From Bhargavaea cecembensis (GTDB lineage: Bacteria; Bacillota; Bacilli; Bacillales_A; Planococcaceae), in NCBI RefSeq assembly GCF_000826125.2, contig NZ_LN651372.1, forward strand, positions 51,022 to 115,021: 64,000 bases of DNA, given 5' to 3'. Position 1 is the stretch's first letter, and every line of letters starts with the position of its first letter. Shown here piece after piece: positions 43,597-52,416 of this stretch. A program made the position numbers and the translations under genes. The notes beneath the pieces are model-generated. The model saw only the letters and a list, made by a program, of their open reading frames with translations. It searched no databases and was not told where the DNA came from.

Positions 43597-44538
43597 TCAG
43601 CCGAGGTCGATCCGCTTGTTGAGCAATTTATATGAGATATCCACGATCAGGTTGACGAAGACGAACAGGACGGCGATCACGAGGACCGCTCCCTGGACGA
43701 TCGGGAAGTCCCGGGTGTTGATCGCCTGGACGGTGAGCCGCCCCATGCCGTTGATGGCGAAGATCGTCTCGGTGAGGACCGCCCCGCCGAGGAATCCGCC
43801 GAATTCGAGCCCGACGACGGTGACGACCGGGATGAGCGCATTTTTCAGCGCATGCCGGTACGTGACGATCCGGTCGGAAAGGCCCTTTGCCCGCGCCGTC
43901 CGGATATAATCCTGGCCGATGACTTCAAGCATCGAGGAACGGGTCATGCGGGCGATGATCGCCGCACCCCCGGTCCCGAGCGTGATGACCGGCAGGACGA
44001 CCTGACGCCAGCTGTCACCCCAGCCGGAAGGCCTCAGTTTCGCCCATTCCGGCAGCCAGTCCCCGCCGATCGCAAACCAGTCGATGAGCAGGAGCCCGAG
44101 CCAGAAGTTCGGCATCGAGAGGCCGAACAGGGCGACGACCATGATTGCCGTATCGGTGAATGTGTAATGGCGGACCGCCGAGATGATCCCTGCCATCAGG
44201 CCGATGAAGACGGCAAGGATCGTGGCATAGGCGGCAAGTTCCACCGTCACCCAGAAGCGCGTCTTGATCTCATCGACGACCGGGCGGCCGCTGCGGACCG
44301 AATTCCCGAGGTCGCCCTGAACGACGCCGCTCATATAGTTAAGGTACTGCTTGTGGATCGGGTCGTTCAGTCCGAGTCGCTCCCGGATCTGCTCGACCGT
44401 CTTCTCCGGTGCTCCTTCCCCCGCGATGATCTGCGCCGGGTCTCCCGGGATGAGGTGCATCAGGGAGAAGACGAGAATGGACACGCCGATGAGAACCGGG
44501 ATCGTCTGCAAAAGACGCCGGATGATATATTTGGTCAT
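43597..44538 (-). CDS. Peptide ABC transporter permease (OppB/DppB type)
   Basis: 313-residue permease with six helices; MTKYIIRRLLQTIPVLIGVS and LMHLIPGDPAQ are typical of the B subunit, and the ATPase-coupling EAA loop is VIGQDYIRTARAKGLSDRIV. In this operon it comes after the C-type permease, the reverse of the usual B-C order. Confidence 0.93.
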   Translation of the reverse strand: MTKYIIRRLLQTIPVLIGVSILVFSLMHLIPGDPAQIIAGEGAPEKTVEQIRERLGLNDPIHKQYLNYMSGVVQGDLGNSVRSGRPVVDEIKTRFWVTVELAAYATILAVFIGLMAGIISAVRHYTFTDTAIMVVALFGLSMPNFWLGLLLIDWFAIGGDWLPEWAKLRPSGWGDSWRQVVLPVITLGTGGAAIIARMTRSSMLEVIGQDYIRTARAKGLSDRIVTYRHALKNALIPVVTVVGLEFGGFLGGAVLTETIFAINGMGRLTVQAINTRDFPIVQGAVLVIAVLFVFVNLIVDISYKLLNKRIDLG

Positions 44539-44554
44539 TCTGTTTCCCCCTCAG

Positions 44555-45448
44555 TCAATTGTTCATTTTCGGATCGAGTGCATCGCGGAGTCCGTCGCCG
44601 AAGATGTTGAAGGCGAGAACGACGATGACGATCATGATCCCCGGGATGAGCACCATATGCGGCGCGTCATGCATGTAAGTCCGGCCGGCTGACAGCATCG
44701 CGCCCCATTCCGGTGCCGGCGGCTGTGCGCCGAGACCGAGGAATGACAGGCCGCTCGCCGTCAGGACGGCAGTCGCAATCCGCAGCGTCGCCTGCACGAT
44801 GATCGGCGATGTGACGTTCGGCAGGATATGCTTGAAGATGATCCGGACGTCAGACGCACCGAGTGCTTTCATGGCGTCTATGTATTCGAGCTTCCGGACC
44901 GACAGGGCGGACCCCCGCACAATCCGGGCGAATGCCGGCACGGAGAAGATCCCGATCGCGATGATCATGTTCGTCAGGCTTCCGCCGAGGACACTCACGA
45001 TCGCGAGGGCGAGAAGGATGCCCGGGAATGCGAGCAGGATGTCCATGATCCGCATGATGATCGTATCGACCCAGCCGCCGTAGTAGCCGGCGACGATGCC
45101 GAAAATGACGCCGACCACGCCGCCGATCGCCACGGACACGAATCCGACGATGAGCGTCAGCTTCGTCCCGTGGATGATGCGCGTGAACATATCCCGTCCG
45201 TAGTTGTCCGTTCCGAACCAGTGATCCGCGGACGGCGGCTGGTTCTTGTTTGTAATATCAGTTGCGTTTGGATCCACGGTCGTCAGCATCGGACCGAAAA
45301 TCGCCAGCAGGATGAAGAATACGACGATTCCCCCGCCGATGACGGCCGATTTGTTTTTCCTCAGCCGCCTCCAGATCCCCTTGTACATCTCAAGGCGGGG
45401 ATTATATTGCCTTTTTGGCCGTGCGGCTTCCGCTGCTTGCTGCGGCAT
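44555..45448 (-). CDS. Peptide ABC transporter permease (OppC/DppC type)
   Basis: 297-residue permease with a cytosolic N terminus and helix 1 (KSAVIGGGIVVFFILLAIFG), the C-type segment DHWFGTDNYGRDMFTRIIHG and EAA loop RKLEYIDAMKALGASDVRII. First gene of the operon; 16 bp from the next. Divergent from the first substrate-binding protein gene. Confidence 0.93.
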   Translation of the reverse strand: MPQQAAEAARPKRQYNPRLEMYKGIWRRLRKNKSAVIGGGIVVFFILLAIFGPMLTTVDPNATDITNKNQPPSADHWFGTDNYGRDMFTRIIHGTKLTLIVGFVSVAIGGVVGVIFGIVAGYYGGWVDTIIMRIMDILLAFPGILLALAIVSVLGGSLTNMIIAIGIFSVPAFARIVRGSALSVRKLEYIDAMKALGASDVRIIFKHILPNVTSPIIVQATLRIATAVLTASGLSFLGLGAQPPAPEWGAMLSAGRTYMHDAPHMVLIPGIMIVIVVLAFNIFGDGLRDALDPKMNN

Positions 45449-45638
45449 GCTACTATCCCTCTTTCCCCCTGGGGCGGAGGCATTTGCCCAGCCCCGTTTA
45501 TCAGATACTTAATCGTTACTATAACATGAACAATCTAAATTCTGAATGCGTTTTTGCAATTCAATTTTCGAAGGAAGGAATAATGCCCATCTTTGACTCT
45601 CATTTGCAGGTTTGCGCGTTCATTAAATGAAACTGCTA

Positions 45639-45680
45639 TTGTGTTCCATGCCGGTCTATGGTATATTTTTTCTGAATATT
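45639..45680 (+). promoter_or_regulatory. Promoter of peptide-binding gene 1 with CodY-like box
   Basis: TTGTGT (45639-45644), 17 bp, TATATT (45662-45667). TTTTTTCTGAATATT at 45666-45680 matches the CodY consensus AATTTTCWGAAAATT in 12 of 15 positions and overlaps the -10 box. Confidence 0.6.
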
Positions 45681-45730
45681 GCGGTCGGTTTTCGCCGTAA
45701 TAGTCAAAACAAATAGTAGGGGGAGACTGC

Positions 45731-47371
45731 ATGAAGAACAAACGCAGTACGCTGCTGCTGTTCATCCTGATGCTTGTCGTGTCCATGTTCCTCGCGGCAT
45801 GCGCCGGCGGAGGCAGCGACAATAACGCCTCGGACAGCGGAGACAAAAACAAGGATGACGACAAGACTACAGAAGAAGGCACTACGGATGAAGGTGCAGA
45901 AGGCGGAGACCTCGTCCTCGCGGTTCTGTCCGACGCATCCTCGCTTGACCCGCACGGATCCAACGATGTTCCGTCCTCCGTCGTACAGGATAATATTTTC
46001 GAAACACTCGTAACACGCAACGATGACAATGAGATCGAGCCAGGCCTCGCAACCGAATGGAATGCGATCGATGACACGACTTGGGAGTTCAAGCTCCAAG
46101 AAGGCGTCAAGTTCCATGACGGCGAAGACTTCAATGCCGAAGCCGTCAAGAAGAGCTTCGAGCGCGTACTCGATGAAAAAGTCGCTTCGCCGCGCTACTT
46201 CCTCTTCGAAATGGTCAACAGCGTCGATGTCATCGACGACTATACGGTCCAGTTCAAGACCGACTATCCGTTTGCCCCGCTGCTTGCCCACCTTTCCCAC
46301 AACGGCGGCAGCATCATCAGCCCGAAATCGATCGATGAAGATTATGCGGCGATGGAAGACGGCAAAGAGCCGGGCTCCGTCATTTCCGAGCATCCGGTCG
46401 GCACCGGCTTCTTCAAGTTCGACAGCTGGAGCCCGGGTTCGGAAATCAAGCTCGTGAAAAACGACGACTATTGGAACGGAACGGCAAAAGTCGATTCCGT
46501 CGCCTTCAAGGTTGTCCCTGAAAGCGCAACGCGTGTAGCCGAACTCGAAACCGGCAACGCGCACATCATCGATCCGGTCCAGCCGAACGAAGTCGCGCGC
46601 ATCAACGACTCCGGCAACGCAACGGTGGACCAGACACCGTCTTCCAGCCTCTCGTATATCGGCTTCAACACAGAGAAGGCACCATTTGACGACGTCCGCG
46701 TCCGTCAGGCCATCTCCATGGTCGTCAACAAGGACGAGATGATCGAAGGCGTTTACGAAGGATTCGGCGTTCCGGCCAAGGGCCCGCTCGCTCCCGGCAT
46801 CTTCGGCTATGACGAAGATCTGAAAGCGATCGAGCAAAATCCGGAAGAAGCCAAGAAGCTCCTTGAAGAAGCAGGCTACGGCGACGGCTTCTCGACAACT
46901 ATCTGGACAAACGACAACCCGCAGCGCGTTGATATGGCTGTCCTTCTCCAGCAAAAGCTGAAGGACCTGAACATCGACGTCAAGATCGAGCAGATGGAAT
47001 TCGGCACGTACCTCGAAAAGACGGCTGCCGGCGAGCATGACATGTTCATCCTCGGCTGGTCCAACCCGACGGGAGATGCAGACTATGGTCTCTATGCCCT
47101 CTTCCACTCGTCCCAGAAAGGCGACCCGGGCAACCGCTCGTTCTATGACAACGCCGAAGTCGACAAACTGCTCGATGAAGGCCGCAAAGAAACGGATCCT
47201 GATGCACGCGTAGACATCTATGCGAAGGCACAGGAACAGATCGTCGATGATGCTCCGATGATCTTCATCCATCACCAAGAGTACCTTGTCGGCGTCAGCG
47301 ACAAGGTCAAAGGATTCAGCATCGACCAGGCTGGTATCTACCAGCTCAAAGACGTCACACTTTCCGAGTAA
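45731..47371 (+). CDS. Peptide (possibly glutathione) ABC transporter, substrate-binding lipoprotein 1
   Basis: 546-residue SBP_bac_5 lipoprotein: signal peptide with lipobox FLAAC (Cys24), an acidic serine-poor linker, then the domain starting GDLVLAVLSDASSLDPHGSN and the family block AVKKSFERV. Sequences such as TTWEFKLQEGVKFHDGEDF and PMIFIHHQEYLVGVS resemble proteins annotated as glutathione-binding in Bacillus. It feeds the divergent C-B-D-F transporter. A close paralog lies 1.2 kb downstream (48608-50209). Confidence 0.92.
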   Translation: MKNKRSTLLLFILMLVVSMFLAACAGGGSDNNASDSGDKNKDDDKTTEEGTTDEGAEGGDLVLAVLSDASSLDPHGSNDVPSSVVQDNIFETLVTRNDDNEIEPGLATEWNAIDDTTWEFKLQEGVKFHDGEDFNAEAVKKSFERVLDEKVASPRYFLFEMVNSVDVIDDYTVQFKTDYPFAPLLAHLSHNGGSIISPKSIDEDYAAMEDGKEPGSVISEHPVGTGFFKFDSWSPGSEIKLVKNDDYWNGTAKVDSVAFKVVPESATRVAELETGNAHIIDPVQPNEVARINDSGNATVDQTPSSSLSYIGFNTEKAPFDDVRVRQAISMVVNKDEMIEGVYEGFGVPAKGPLAPGIFGYDEDLKAIEQNPEEAKKLLEEAGYGDGFSTTIWTNDNPQRVDMAVLLQQKLKDLNIDVKIEQMEFGTYLEKTAAGEHDMFILGWSNPTGDADYGLYALFHSSQKGDPGNRSFYDNAEVDKLLDEGRKETDPDARVDIYAKAQEQIVDDAPMIFIHHQEYLVGVSDKVKGFSIDQAGIYQLKDVTLSE

Positions 47372-47380
47372 TGAATGATG

Positions 47381-47419
47381 AAACCGGCTCCCGCTTTTTT
47401 TGGCGGGGGCCGGTTTTTT
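47381..47419 (+). terminator. Terminator of peptide-binding gene 1
   Basis: Stem AAACCGGCTCCCGC/GCGGGGGCCGGTTT followed by TTT. Confidence 0.9.
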
Positions 47420-47442
47420 GGATGTTCGGGGGGGAATCGGGT

Positions 47443-47547
47443 GAGTGTCATCGCAAGCCGGTCGAGTGTTATCGCAAGCCGATCGAGTGTCATCGCATAT
47501 GGCATGGGTGTCATCGCAAGCCGCGTGAGTGTCACCGGAACATCCGA
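47443..47547. repeat. Array I: five 21-bp units of the GAGTGTCATCGC family
   Basis: Units start at 47443, 47464, 47485, 47506 and 47527, all steps 21 bp, with core GAGTGTCATCGCAAGCC and small changes. Head GAGTGTCA is shared with arrays C1, E1 and H1. Confidence 0.94.
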
Positions 47548-47697
47548 GGACAATCGGCCGTCCTGATAGAAGACGCATCCGGGACCGGATCGGCGGCTAT
47601 AAGGAGTATCTCCGTCTCCCTTTTTCAGGTTCCCCGTGCTATAATTCCATACAACCGGCAGCCGTTCATGTGCTGCCATCACAGGAGGCCAATCCCT

Positions 47698-48423
47698 TTG
47701 CAATCCAATAACCCGATTTTAAAAAATGAAGAGTTCGACCGTTCCGCGTACGCCGGTGAACGGATGTCCGTCGCCGGCACCGTCAATAAGACGACGCTGT
47801 CCCTCTTGCTGTTGTTCGCTTCCGCCGCGTATGTCTGGTTCAAGTCGTTCGCGGGCGATCCCGTCTTCGGTCTCATGATCGGCGGGGCGATCGGCGCCCT
47901 CGTGCTCGTATTCGTGACGATGTTCTTCCAGGCGGCCGCTCCGGTCACCGTCCCGCTCTATGCCATCCTCGAAGGGCTGTTCGTCGGCGGGATCTCCGCC
48001 ATGTACCAGAACCTCTTCGACGGCATCGTCATGCAGGCGGTCCTCCTGACGATCGGCGTCATGGCGGTCATGCTCGTCCTTTACCGGACCGGCATCCTCA
48101 AGGCGACGCCGGCTTTCCGCAAGGGTGTCATCGTGGCGACACTGGCCATTCTCGTCGTGTATGTCATCGATATCCTGCTCCGATTGTTCGGCATGGCGAT
48201 GCCGTTCCTCCATGACGCCGGACCGGTCGGCATCATTATCAGCCTGGTGATCGTCGGAGTGGCGGCGCTGAACTTCATCATCGACTTTGACTCGATCGAG
48301 CACAGCGTCCGGATCGGCGCCCCGAAAAGTATGGAATGGATCGGCGCGCTCGGACTCATGACGACGCTCGTCTGGCTTTACCTGGAGATGCTCCGCCTTC
48401 TCTCCAAGTTCAACCGCGACTGA
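47698..48423 (+). CDS. Bax inhibitor-1 / YccA-like membrane protein
   Basis: 241 residues with seven predicted helices after a hydrophilic start (MQSNNPILKNEEFDRSAY). YAILEGLFVGGISAMYQNLF and the terminal block ALNFIIDFDSIE, with the paired aspartates of the BI-1 family, support the call. Bacterial relatives act as pH-sensitive calcium leaks or membrane-protease modulators; no role is shown here. TTG start with AGGAGG 9 bases upstream. It sits between the two paralogous peptide-binding genes. Confidence 0.88.
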   Translation: MQSNNPILKNEEFDRSAYAGERMSVAGTVNKTTLSLLLLFASAAYVWFKSFAGDPVFGLMIGGAIGALVLVFVTMFFQAAAPVTVPLYAILEGLFVGGISAMYQNLFDGIVMQAVLLTIGVMAVMLVLYRTGILKATPAFRKGVIVATLAILVVYVIDILLRLFGMAMPFLHDAGPVGIIISLVIVGVAALNFIIDFDSIEHSVRIGAPKSMEWIGALGLMTTLVWLYLEMLRLLSKFNRD

Positions 48424-48435
48424 GGGTTTTCCCGG

Positions 48436-48466
48436 CCGGTTCTGCCTACGCAGAACCGGTCTTTTC
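48436..48466 (+). terminator. Terminator of the BI-1-like gene
   Basis: Stem CCGGTTCTGC/GCAGAACCGG followed by TCTTTT. Confidence 0.88.
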
Positions 48467-48526
48467 ATTTTTTCCGGCGGATCTATCGCTTGTTTCCGTC
48501 TAACTTCCCATCTTTTCAGAAAACTA

Positions 48527-48566
48527 TTGCCGGCCTTCGACAAACGTGATATATTTTCTGAATATT
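48527..48566 (+). promoter_or_regulatory. Promoter of peptide-binding gene 2 with CodY-like box
   Basis: TTGCCG (48527-48532), 17 bp, TATATT (48550-48555). TATTTTCTGAATATT at 48552-48566 matches the CodY consensus in 13 of 15 positions. The layout copies that of gene 1. Confidence 0.65.
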
Positions 48567-48607
48567 ACGCGGTGGTAAATGGCGTGATGACAAAGGGGGA
48601 AATTCAC

Positions 48608-50209
48608 ATGAAGCAGAAAACCGGTTTGTTGCTGGCCCTGCTGCTCGTTCTGTCCGCGTTCCTCGCGGCCTGTGCGGGCGGCGGTTCGGCGGATGAGGGA
48701 ACAAAAGAGGACGGAACTGCGCCGGCGGCCGACGGGGAAGGCGGAGATCTTGTGCTCGCCGTCCTGTCGGATGCCTCCTCGCTCGATCCGCACGGCTCCA
48801 ACGACGTGCCGTCCAACAACATCCACGCCAATATTTACGATACGCTCGTCAGGCTCACGCCGGACAGCGAGATTGAGCCGAGCCTCGCGAAGGAGTGGGA
48901 GCAGGTTGACGACACAACCTGGGAGTTCAAGCTTCAGGAAGGCGTCAAATTCCACGACGGGGAAGATTTCAATGCGGAGGCCGTGAAGAAAAGCCTCGAC
49001 CGCGTACGCGACCCGGAAGTCGGCTCTCCGCGTTTCTATCTGTATGAAATGATCAACAGCGTGGAAGCCGTCGACGACTATACCGTCCGGATCAAGACGG
49101 ACTATCCGTTCGCCCCGCTCCTGTCGCATCTCGCGCATGACGGCGGCAGCATGATCAGCCCGAAATCGATCGATGCGGATTATGCCGCCATGAAGGAAGG
49201 CAAGGAACCGGGGTCGGTCATTTCCGCAGACCCGGTCGGCACCGGCTATTTCAAGTTCGAAAGCTGGGACCCGGGTTCGGAAATCAAGCTCGTGAAAAAC
49301 GAAGACTACTGGAACGGCGCACCGAAAGCCGACTCCGTCACATTCAAAGTCGTCCCGGAAAGCGCCACGCGCGTCGCGGAACTGGAAACCGGCAACGCCC
49401 ACATCATCGATCCGGTTCAGCCGAACGAAGTGGCGCAGATCAATGACTCCGGCAGCGCAGAGGTGAATCAGGAACTGTCCCGAAGCCTCAGCTATCTCGG
49501 CTTCAACACACAGAAAGCGCCATTTGATGATGTCCGCGTCCGCCAGGCGATCTCCCTGATGGTCGACAATGACGAGATCGTCGAGGGTATCTACGACGGA
49601 TTCGGCATCCCGGCGGAAGGCCCGCTGGCTCCGGGATCGTTCGGCTACGATGAGAACATCAAGGGCATCGAGCATAACCCGGAAAAAGCGAAAAAGCTCC
49701 TTGAGGAAGCAGGCTACGGGGACGGCTTCAAAGCCGAAATCTGGACGAACGACAACCCGCAGCGCGTCGACATCGCCGTCCTGCTGCAACAGAAGCTGAA
49801 AGACCTGAATATCGACATCAGCATCCAGCAGATGGAGTTCGGGGCCTATCTCAAGCAGACGGCGGCAGGCGATCATGACATGTTCATCCTCGGCTGGTCG
49901 AACTCGACTGGAGACGCGGACAACGGACTCTACTCCCTGTTCCACTCGTCCCAGCATGGGGATGCGGGCAACCGTTCCTTCTATGACAACCCCGAAGTGG
50001 ACAAACTGCTGGACGACGGACGCAAGGAGACCGATCCGGATGCCCGGTTCGCCATTTACGAAAAGATCCAGAAGACCTTGATCGAAGATGCCCCGATGGT
50101 CTATATCCATCACCAGGAGTACCTCACGGGCGTCGCCGGCAATGTCGAAGGCTTTACGATCGATCCGAGCGGCATCTATCAGCTCAAAGACGTTACAATC
50201 ACGCAATGA
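48608..50209 (+). CDS. Peptide (possibly glutathione) ABC transporter, substrate-binding lipoprotein 2
   Basis: 533-residue paralog of the protein at 45731-47371, aligned almost without gaps. Lipobox FLAAC (Cys22), then GDLVLAVLSDASSLDPHGSN again, and the same C-terminal HHQEYLTGV block. No permease gene follows, so it must use the divergent C-B-D-F transporter or another one. Differences concentrate in parts likely to line the pocket (LSYLGFNTQKAP against LSYIGFNTEKAP shows the close backbone). Start at 48608 with AAAGGGGGAA upstream. Confidence 0.92.
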   Translation: MKQKTGLLLALLLVLSAFLAACAGGGSADEGTKEDGTAPAADGEGGDLVLAVLSDASSLDPHGSNDVPSNNIHANIYDTLVRLTPDSEIEPSLAKEWEQVDDTTWEFKLQEGVKFHDGEDFNAEAVKKSLDRVRDPEVGSPRFYLYEMINSVEAVDDYTVRIKTDYPFAPLLSHLAHDGGSMISPKSIDADYAAMKEGKEPGSVISADPVGTGYFKFESWDPGSEIKLVKNEDYWNGAPKADSVTFKVVPESATRVAELETGNAHIIDPVQPNEVAQINDSGSAEVNQELSRSLSYLGFNTQKAPFDDVRVRQAISLMVDNDEIVEGIYDGFGIPAEGPLAPGSFGYDENIKGIEHNPEKAKKLLEEAGYGDGFKAEIWTNDNPQRVDIAVLLQQKLKDLNIDISIQQMEFGAYLKQTAAGDHDMFILGWSNSTGDADNGLYSLFHSSQHGDAGNRSFYDNPEVDKLLDDGRKETDPDARFAIYEKIQKTLIEDAPMVYIHHQEYLTGVAGNVEGFTIDPSGIYQLKDVTITQ

Positions 50210-50215
50210 CAACAA

Positions 50216-50259
50216 AAGCCTGCCGGGAAACCATCAATCGGTTTCCGGCAGGCTTTTTC
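50216..50259. terminator. Bidirectional terminator
   Basis: Stem AAGCCTGCCGGGAAACC/GGTTTCCGGCAGGCTT with T runs on both sides, between convergent genes. Confidence 0.92.
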
Positions 50260-50265
50260 ATTCGT

Positions 50266-51420
50266 TCACTGTCCGTCTTGGTCCCATTTCACGACCGGGC
50301 GCTGGTCGCTGTGAAGATGATTGTTGATGAAGTCGTCGCTCAGCGGCAGATGCTCTTTGAGCAGCTTCGGCGGTGTCTGCGACATCCAGCGGCTAAGGGA
50401 AATTTCCTCGAAGCGGTCGCTCCTGAACATCTCGAGGAATTTCAGCGTGGTGTCGCCGGTGTTCTGGATATAATGCCCCATCGCAAATGGCACGTATCCC
50501 GCGTCGCCTTCCCGGTAGTCATAGGTTCTCGCTTTTCCGGTCGCGGCGAACACCGTCATCCGGCCCTGGCCTTCAAGATAAAACTGCCACTCGGCTTGGT
50601 TCGGATGCCAGTGCATTTCGCGTATCCCGCCGGGTTCGACTTCAACGAGCGCCGCGGCGACCGTCTTGGACTGCTTGAAGTTGCTGGAGTCGGCAATACG
50701 GGCAGTGCCGCCTTTTGTCTTCACCGGCTCCACGTCATACAGGCTGAACGTGAACGGCGACTGGACTCCGCGGTTCGCGTCTTCCGGCAGTTCCTGGATG
50801 ATCGGTCCCGGCACTTCGCCCTGGAACATATAAAGCTCTCCGTCCAGGAAGTTGTCGAATGTCTCTTCCGGGACACCGAAATTCGCGGCAAGCACGTCTT
50901 TCGGCGTATGGGCGAACCAGTCGGCAATCGAGAATGTGCTGTTTTCGGAGAAATAGCCGTCATCAAAAACAAGAATGAATTCCGCCCCGTGCTCAAGACC
51001 CTTGATGGAGTGCGGGATGCCCGGCGGGAAGTACCAGAGGCCGCCTTCCTCGACGTCATCCACGAAAATCTGCCCTTCCTGGTCAATCGCCGTCACCCGG
51101 GCGGACCCTTTGATCATGAATGCCCATTCCGCCTCTTTATGCCAGTGAAGCTCCCGGACCCCGCCCGGTTCCAGGTGCATGTTCACGCCGGCAATCGTAT
51201 CCGACGCCGGCATTTCCCTGGCTGTCACTTCCCGCGACCAGCCGCCTTCCTGGATGCGCATATGGCTCAGTTCATAAGGGAACTTGAGGCTCGGCATCGT
51301 CCCATGGTCCGTCTCCGGCGAGACGATCGTGTCCGGGTTCTGGCGGTCAAGCTCCGGATTCCTTGCCCCCCCAGATGTCGCCTCCCTTGTTCCCTCTCCT
51401 CGGCTGCGGCAATTCTTCAT
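50266..51420 (-). CDS. oxdC: Bicupin oxalate decarboxylase (OxdC family)
   Basis: 384-residue manganese enzyme converting oxalate to formate and CO2. Cupin 1 has ELHWHKEAEWAFMIKG with Mn ligands, and cupin 2 EMHWHPNQAEWQFYLEG with GHYIQNTG. The lid loop carries SENST, with the glutamate required for decarboxylase rather than oxidase activity in B. subtilis OxdC. No signal peptide or twin-Arg motif, so cytoplasmic. It may help acid resistance by consuming protons. Monocistronic. Confidence 0.95.
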   Translation of the reverse strand: MKNCRSRGEGTREATSGGARNPELDRQNPDTIVSPETDHGTMPSLKFPYELSHMRIQEGGWSREVTAREMPASDTIAGVNMHLEPGGVRELHWHKEAEWAFMIKGSARVTAIDQEGQIFVDDVEEGGLWYFPPGIPHSIKGLEHGAEFILVFDDGYFSENSTFSIADWFAHTPKDVLAANFGVPEETFDNFLDGELYMFQGEVPGPIIQELPEDANRGVQSPFTFSLYDVEPVKTKGGTARIADSSNFKQSKTVAAALVEVEPGGIREMHWHPNQAEWQFYLEGQGRMTVFAATGKARTYDYREGDAGYVPFAMGHYIQNTGDTTLKFLEMFRSDRFEEISLSRWMSQTPPKLLKEHLPLSDDFINNHLHSDQRPVVKWDQDGQ

Positions 51421-51691
51421 TTTGAATTATGCGTGTTTTTTTATCCATTTAACTTTCCCCTCTCCTTCATGGTTGAACGGCTCTGCACCTGTCCGGAAAG
51501 CAAGAAATATGTTCCAAAACAGATGTACACATTCCACTTCTACCCGTTCCAGAAAGTAAAACACATCGAATCTCCTGCTCTCCCGGTAATCTGCCTGGTC
51601 ACGCCCGGAAAGCATAGGACCAATATAATGGGGTATTGGCATACTGCGTCCATATTTAGACAATCAGGACTGGGAGAAGGGAGGTGGACAG

Positions 51692-52369
51692 ATGGGAGAA
51701 AAATCCGATTACCGCAAAAGGACATTGAGCACACTGACTATCTTCGCCACGTTTCTGATGGGATTCATTGACGCTTACACCTACATGAAGCATGACGGGG
51801 TGTTCGTCAGCGCACAGACAGGCAACATCATTGTGTTCAGCGCCAAGCTGTTTTCCGGAGCCTGGCACGAAGCGGCGAAGCATATCACCGTCTTTGCCGG
51901 GTTCGCGGCAGGCGCGTTCGTCGGAGAGGCGACCATCGAAAAAGCGGAAGGGGATTCATTGAGAAGATACCGGGTATTCCTGATTTCCCAAGGCGCGCTC
52001 TTGCTTCTCCTGGCCTCTTTTCAAGATTCGATCGGAAACCCGGTCATGGTGTTTGCACTCGGGCTGCTCGCAGGCTATGAGCTGTCGATCTTCCGGAAAG
52101 TCGGAAATACGACCATCAACAATGGAATCATGACGGGGAATACGAAAAACATGATGAACAAGCTGTACCGGGCCATCGCCGACCGCGACCGGGAAGCGCG
52201 TCGGGATTTCTTCAATCTGCTCGCCGGTCTGGTCACTTTCATTTTCGGCGTCGGTGCCGGCGCCCTTGTCGTGGGTTTGGATGCCACGCTGATCCTCTGG
52301 TTTGCGTTCCTGTTCAATATCCTGCTCTTCGCCTGGCTGATCGTCGCCGGACGGAAAGAGAAAGCGTGA
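51692..52369 (+). CDS. YoaK family membrane protein (DUF1275)
   Basis: 225 residues with about six helices; the signature is FLMGFIDAYTYMKHDGVFVS, followed by AQTGNIIVFSAKLFSG and IMTGNTKNMMNKLYRA. Function unknown; common in Bacillales. GGGAGGTGG precedes the ATG. Confidence 0.9.
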   Translation: MGEKSDYRKRTLSTLTIFATFLMGFIDAYTYMKHDGVFVSAQTGNIIVFSAKLFSGAWHEAAKHITVFAGFAAGAFVGEATIEKAEGDSLRRYRVFLISQGALLLLLASFQDSIGNPVMVFALGLLAGYELSIFRKVGNTTINNGIMTGNTKNMMNKLYRAIADRDREARRDFFNLLAGLVTFIFGVGAGALVVGLDATLILWFAFLFNILLFAWLIVAGRKEKA

Positions 52370-52380
52370 TCGGCGAAAAA

Positions 52381-52416
52381 ATGCCCTCTCCACAGAAAGC
52401 GGAGAGGGCATTTCTT
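52381..52416. terminator. Bidirectional terminator
   Basis: Stem ATGCCCTCTCC/GGAGAGGGCAT with flanking T/A runs, between convergent yoaK-like and hflX genes. Confidence 0.88.

Noticed and set aside
45704-47578. Long minus-strand frame opposite peptide-binding gene 1 (also 48524-50215)
   Set aside because: Antisense shadow; the plus strand has a lipoprotein signal, full family match and a promoter.
51596-51629. Promoter of the YoaK-like gene with TATAAT at 51624
   Set aside because: The -10 hexamer is good but no acceptable -35 hexamer lies at 16-18 bp, so it was not listed as a feature.
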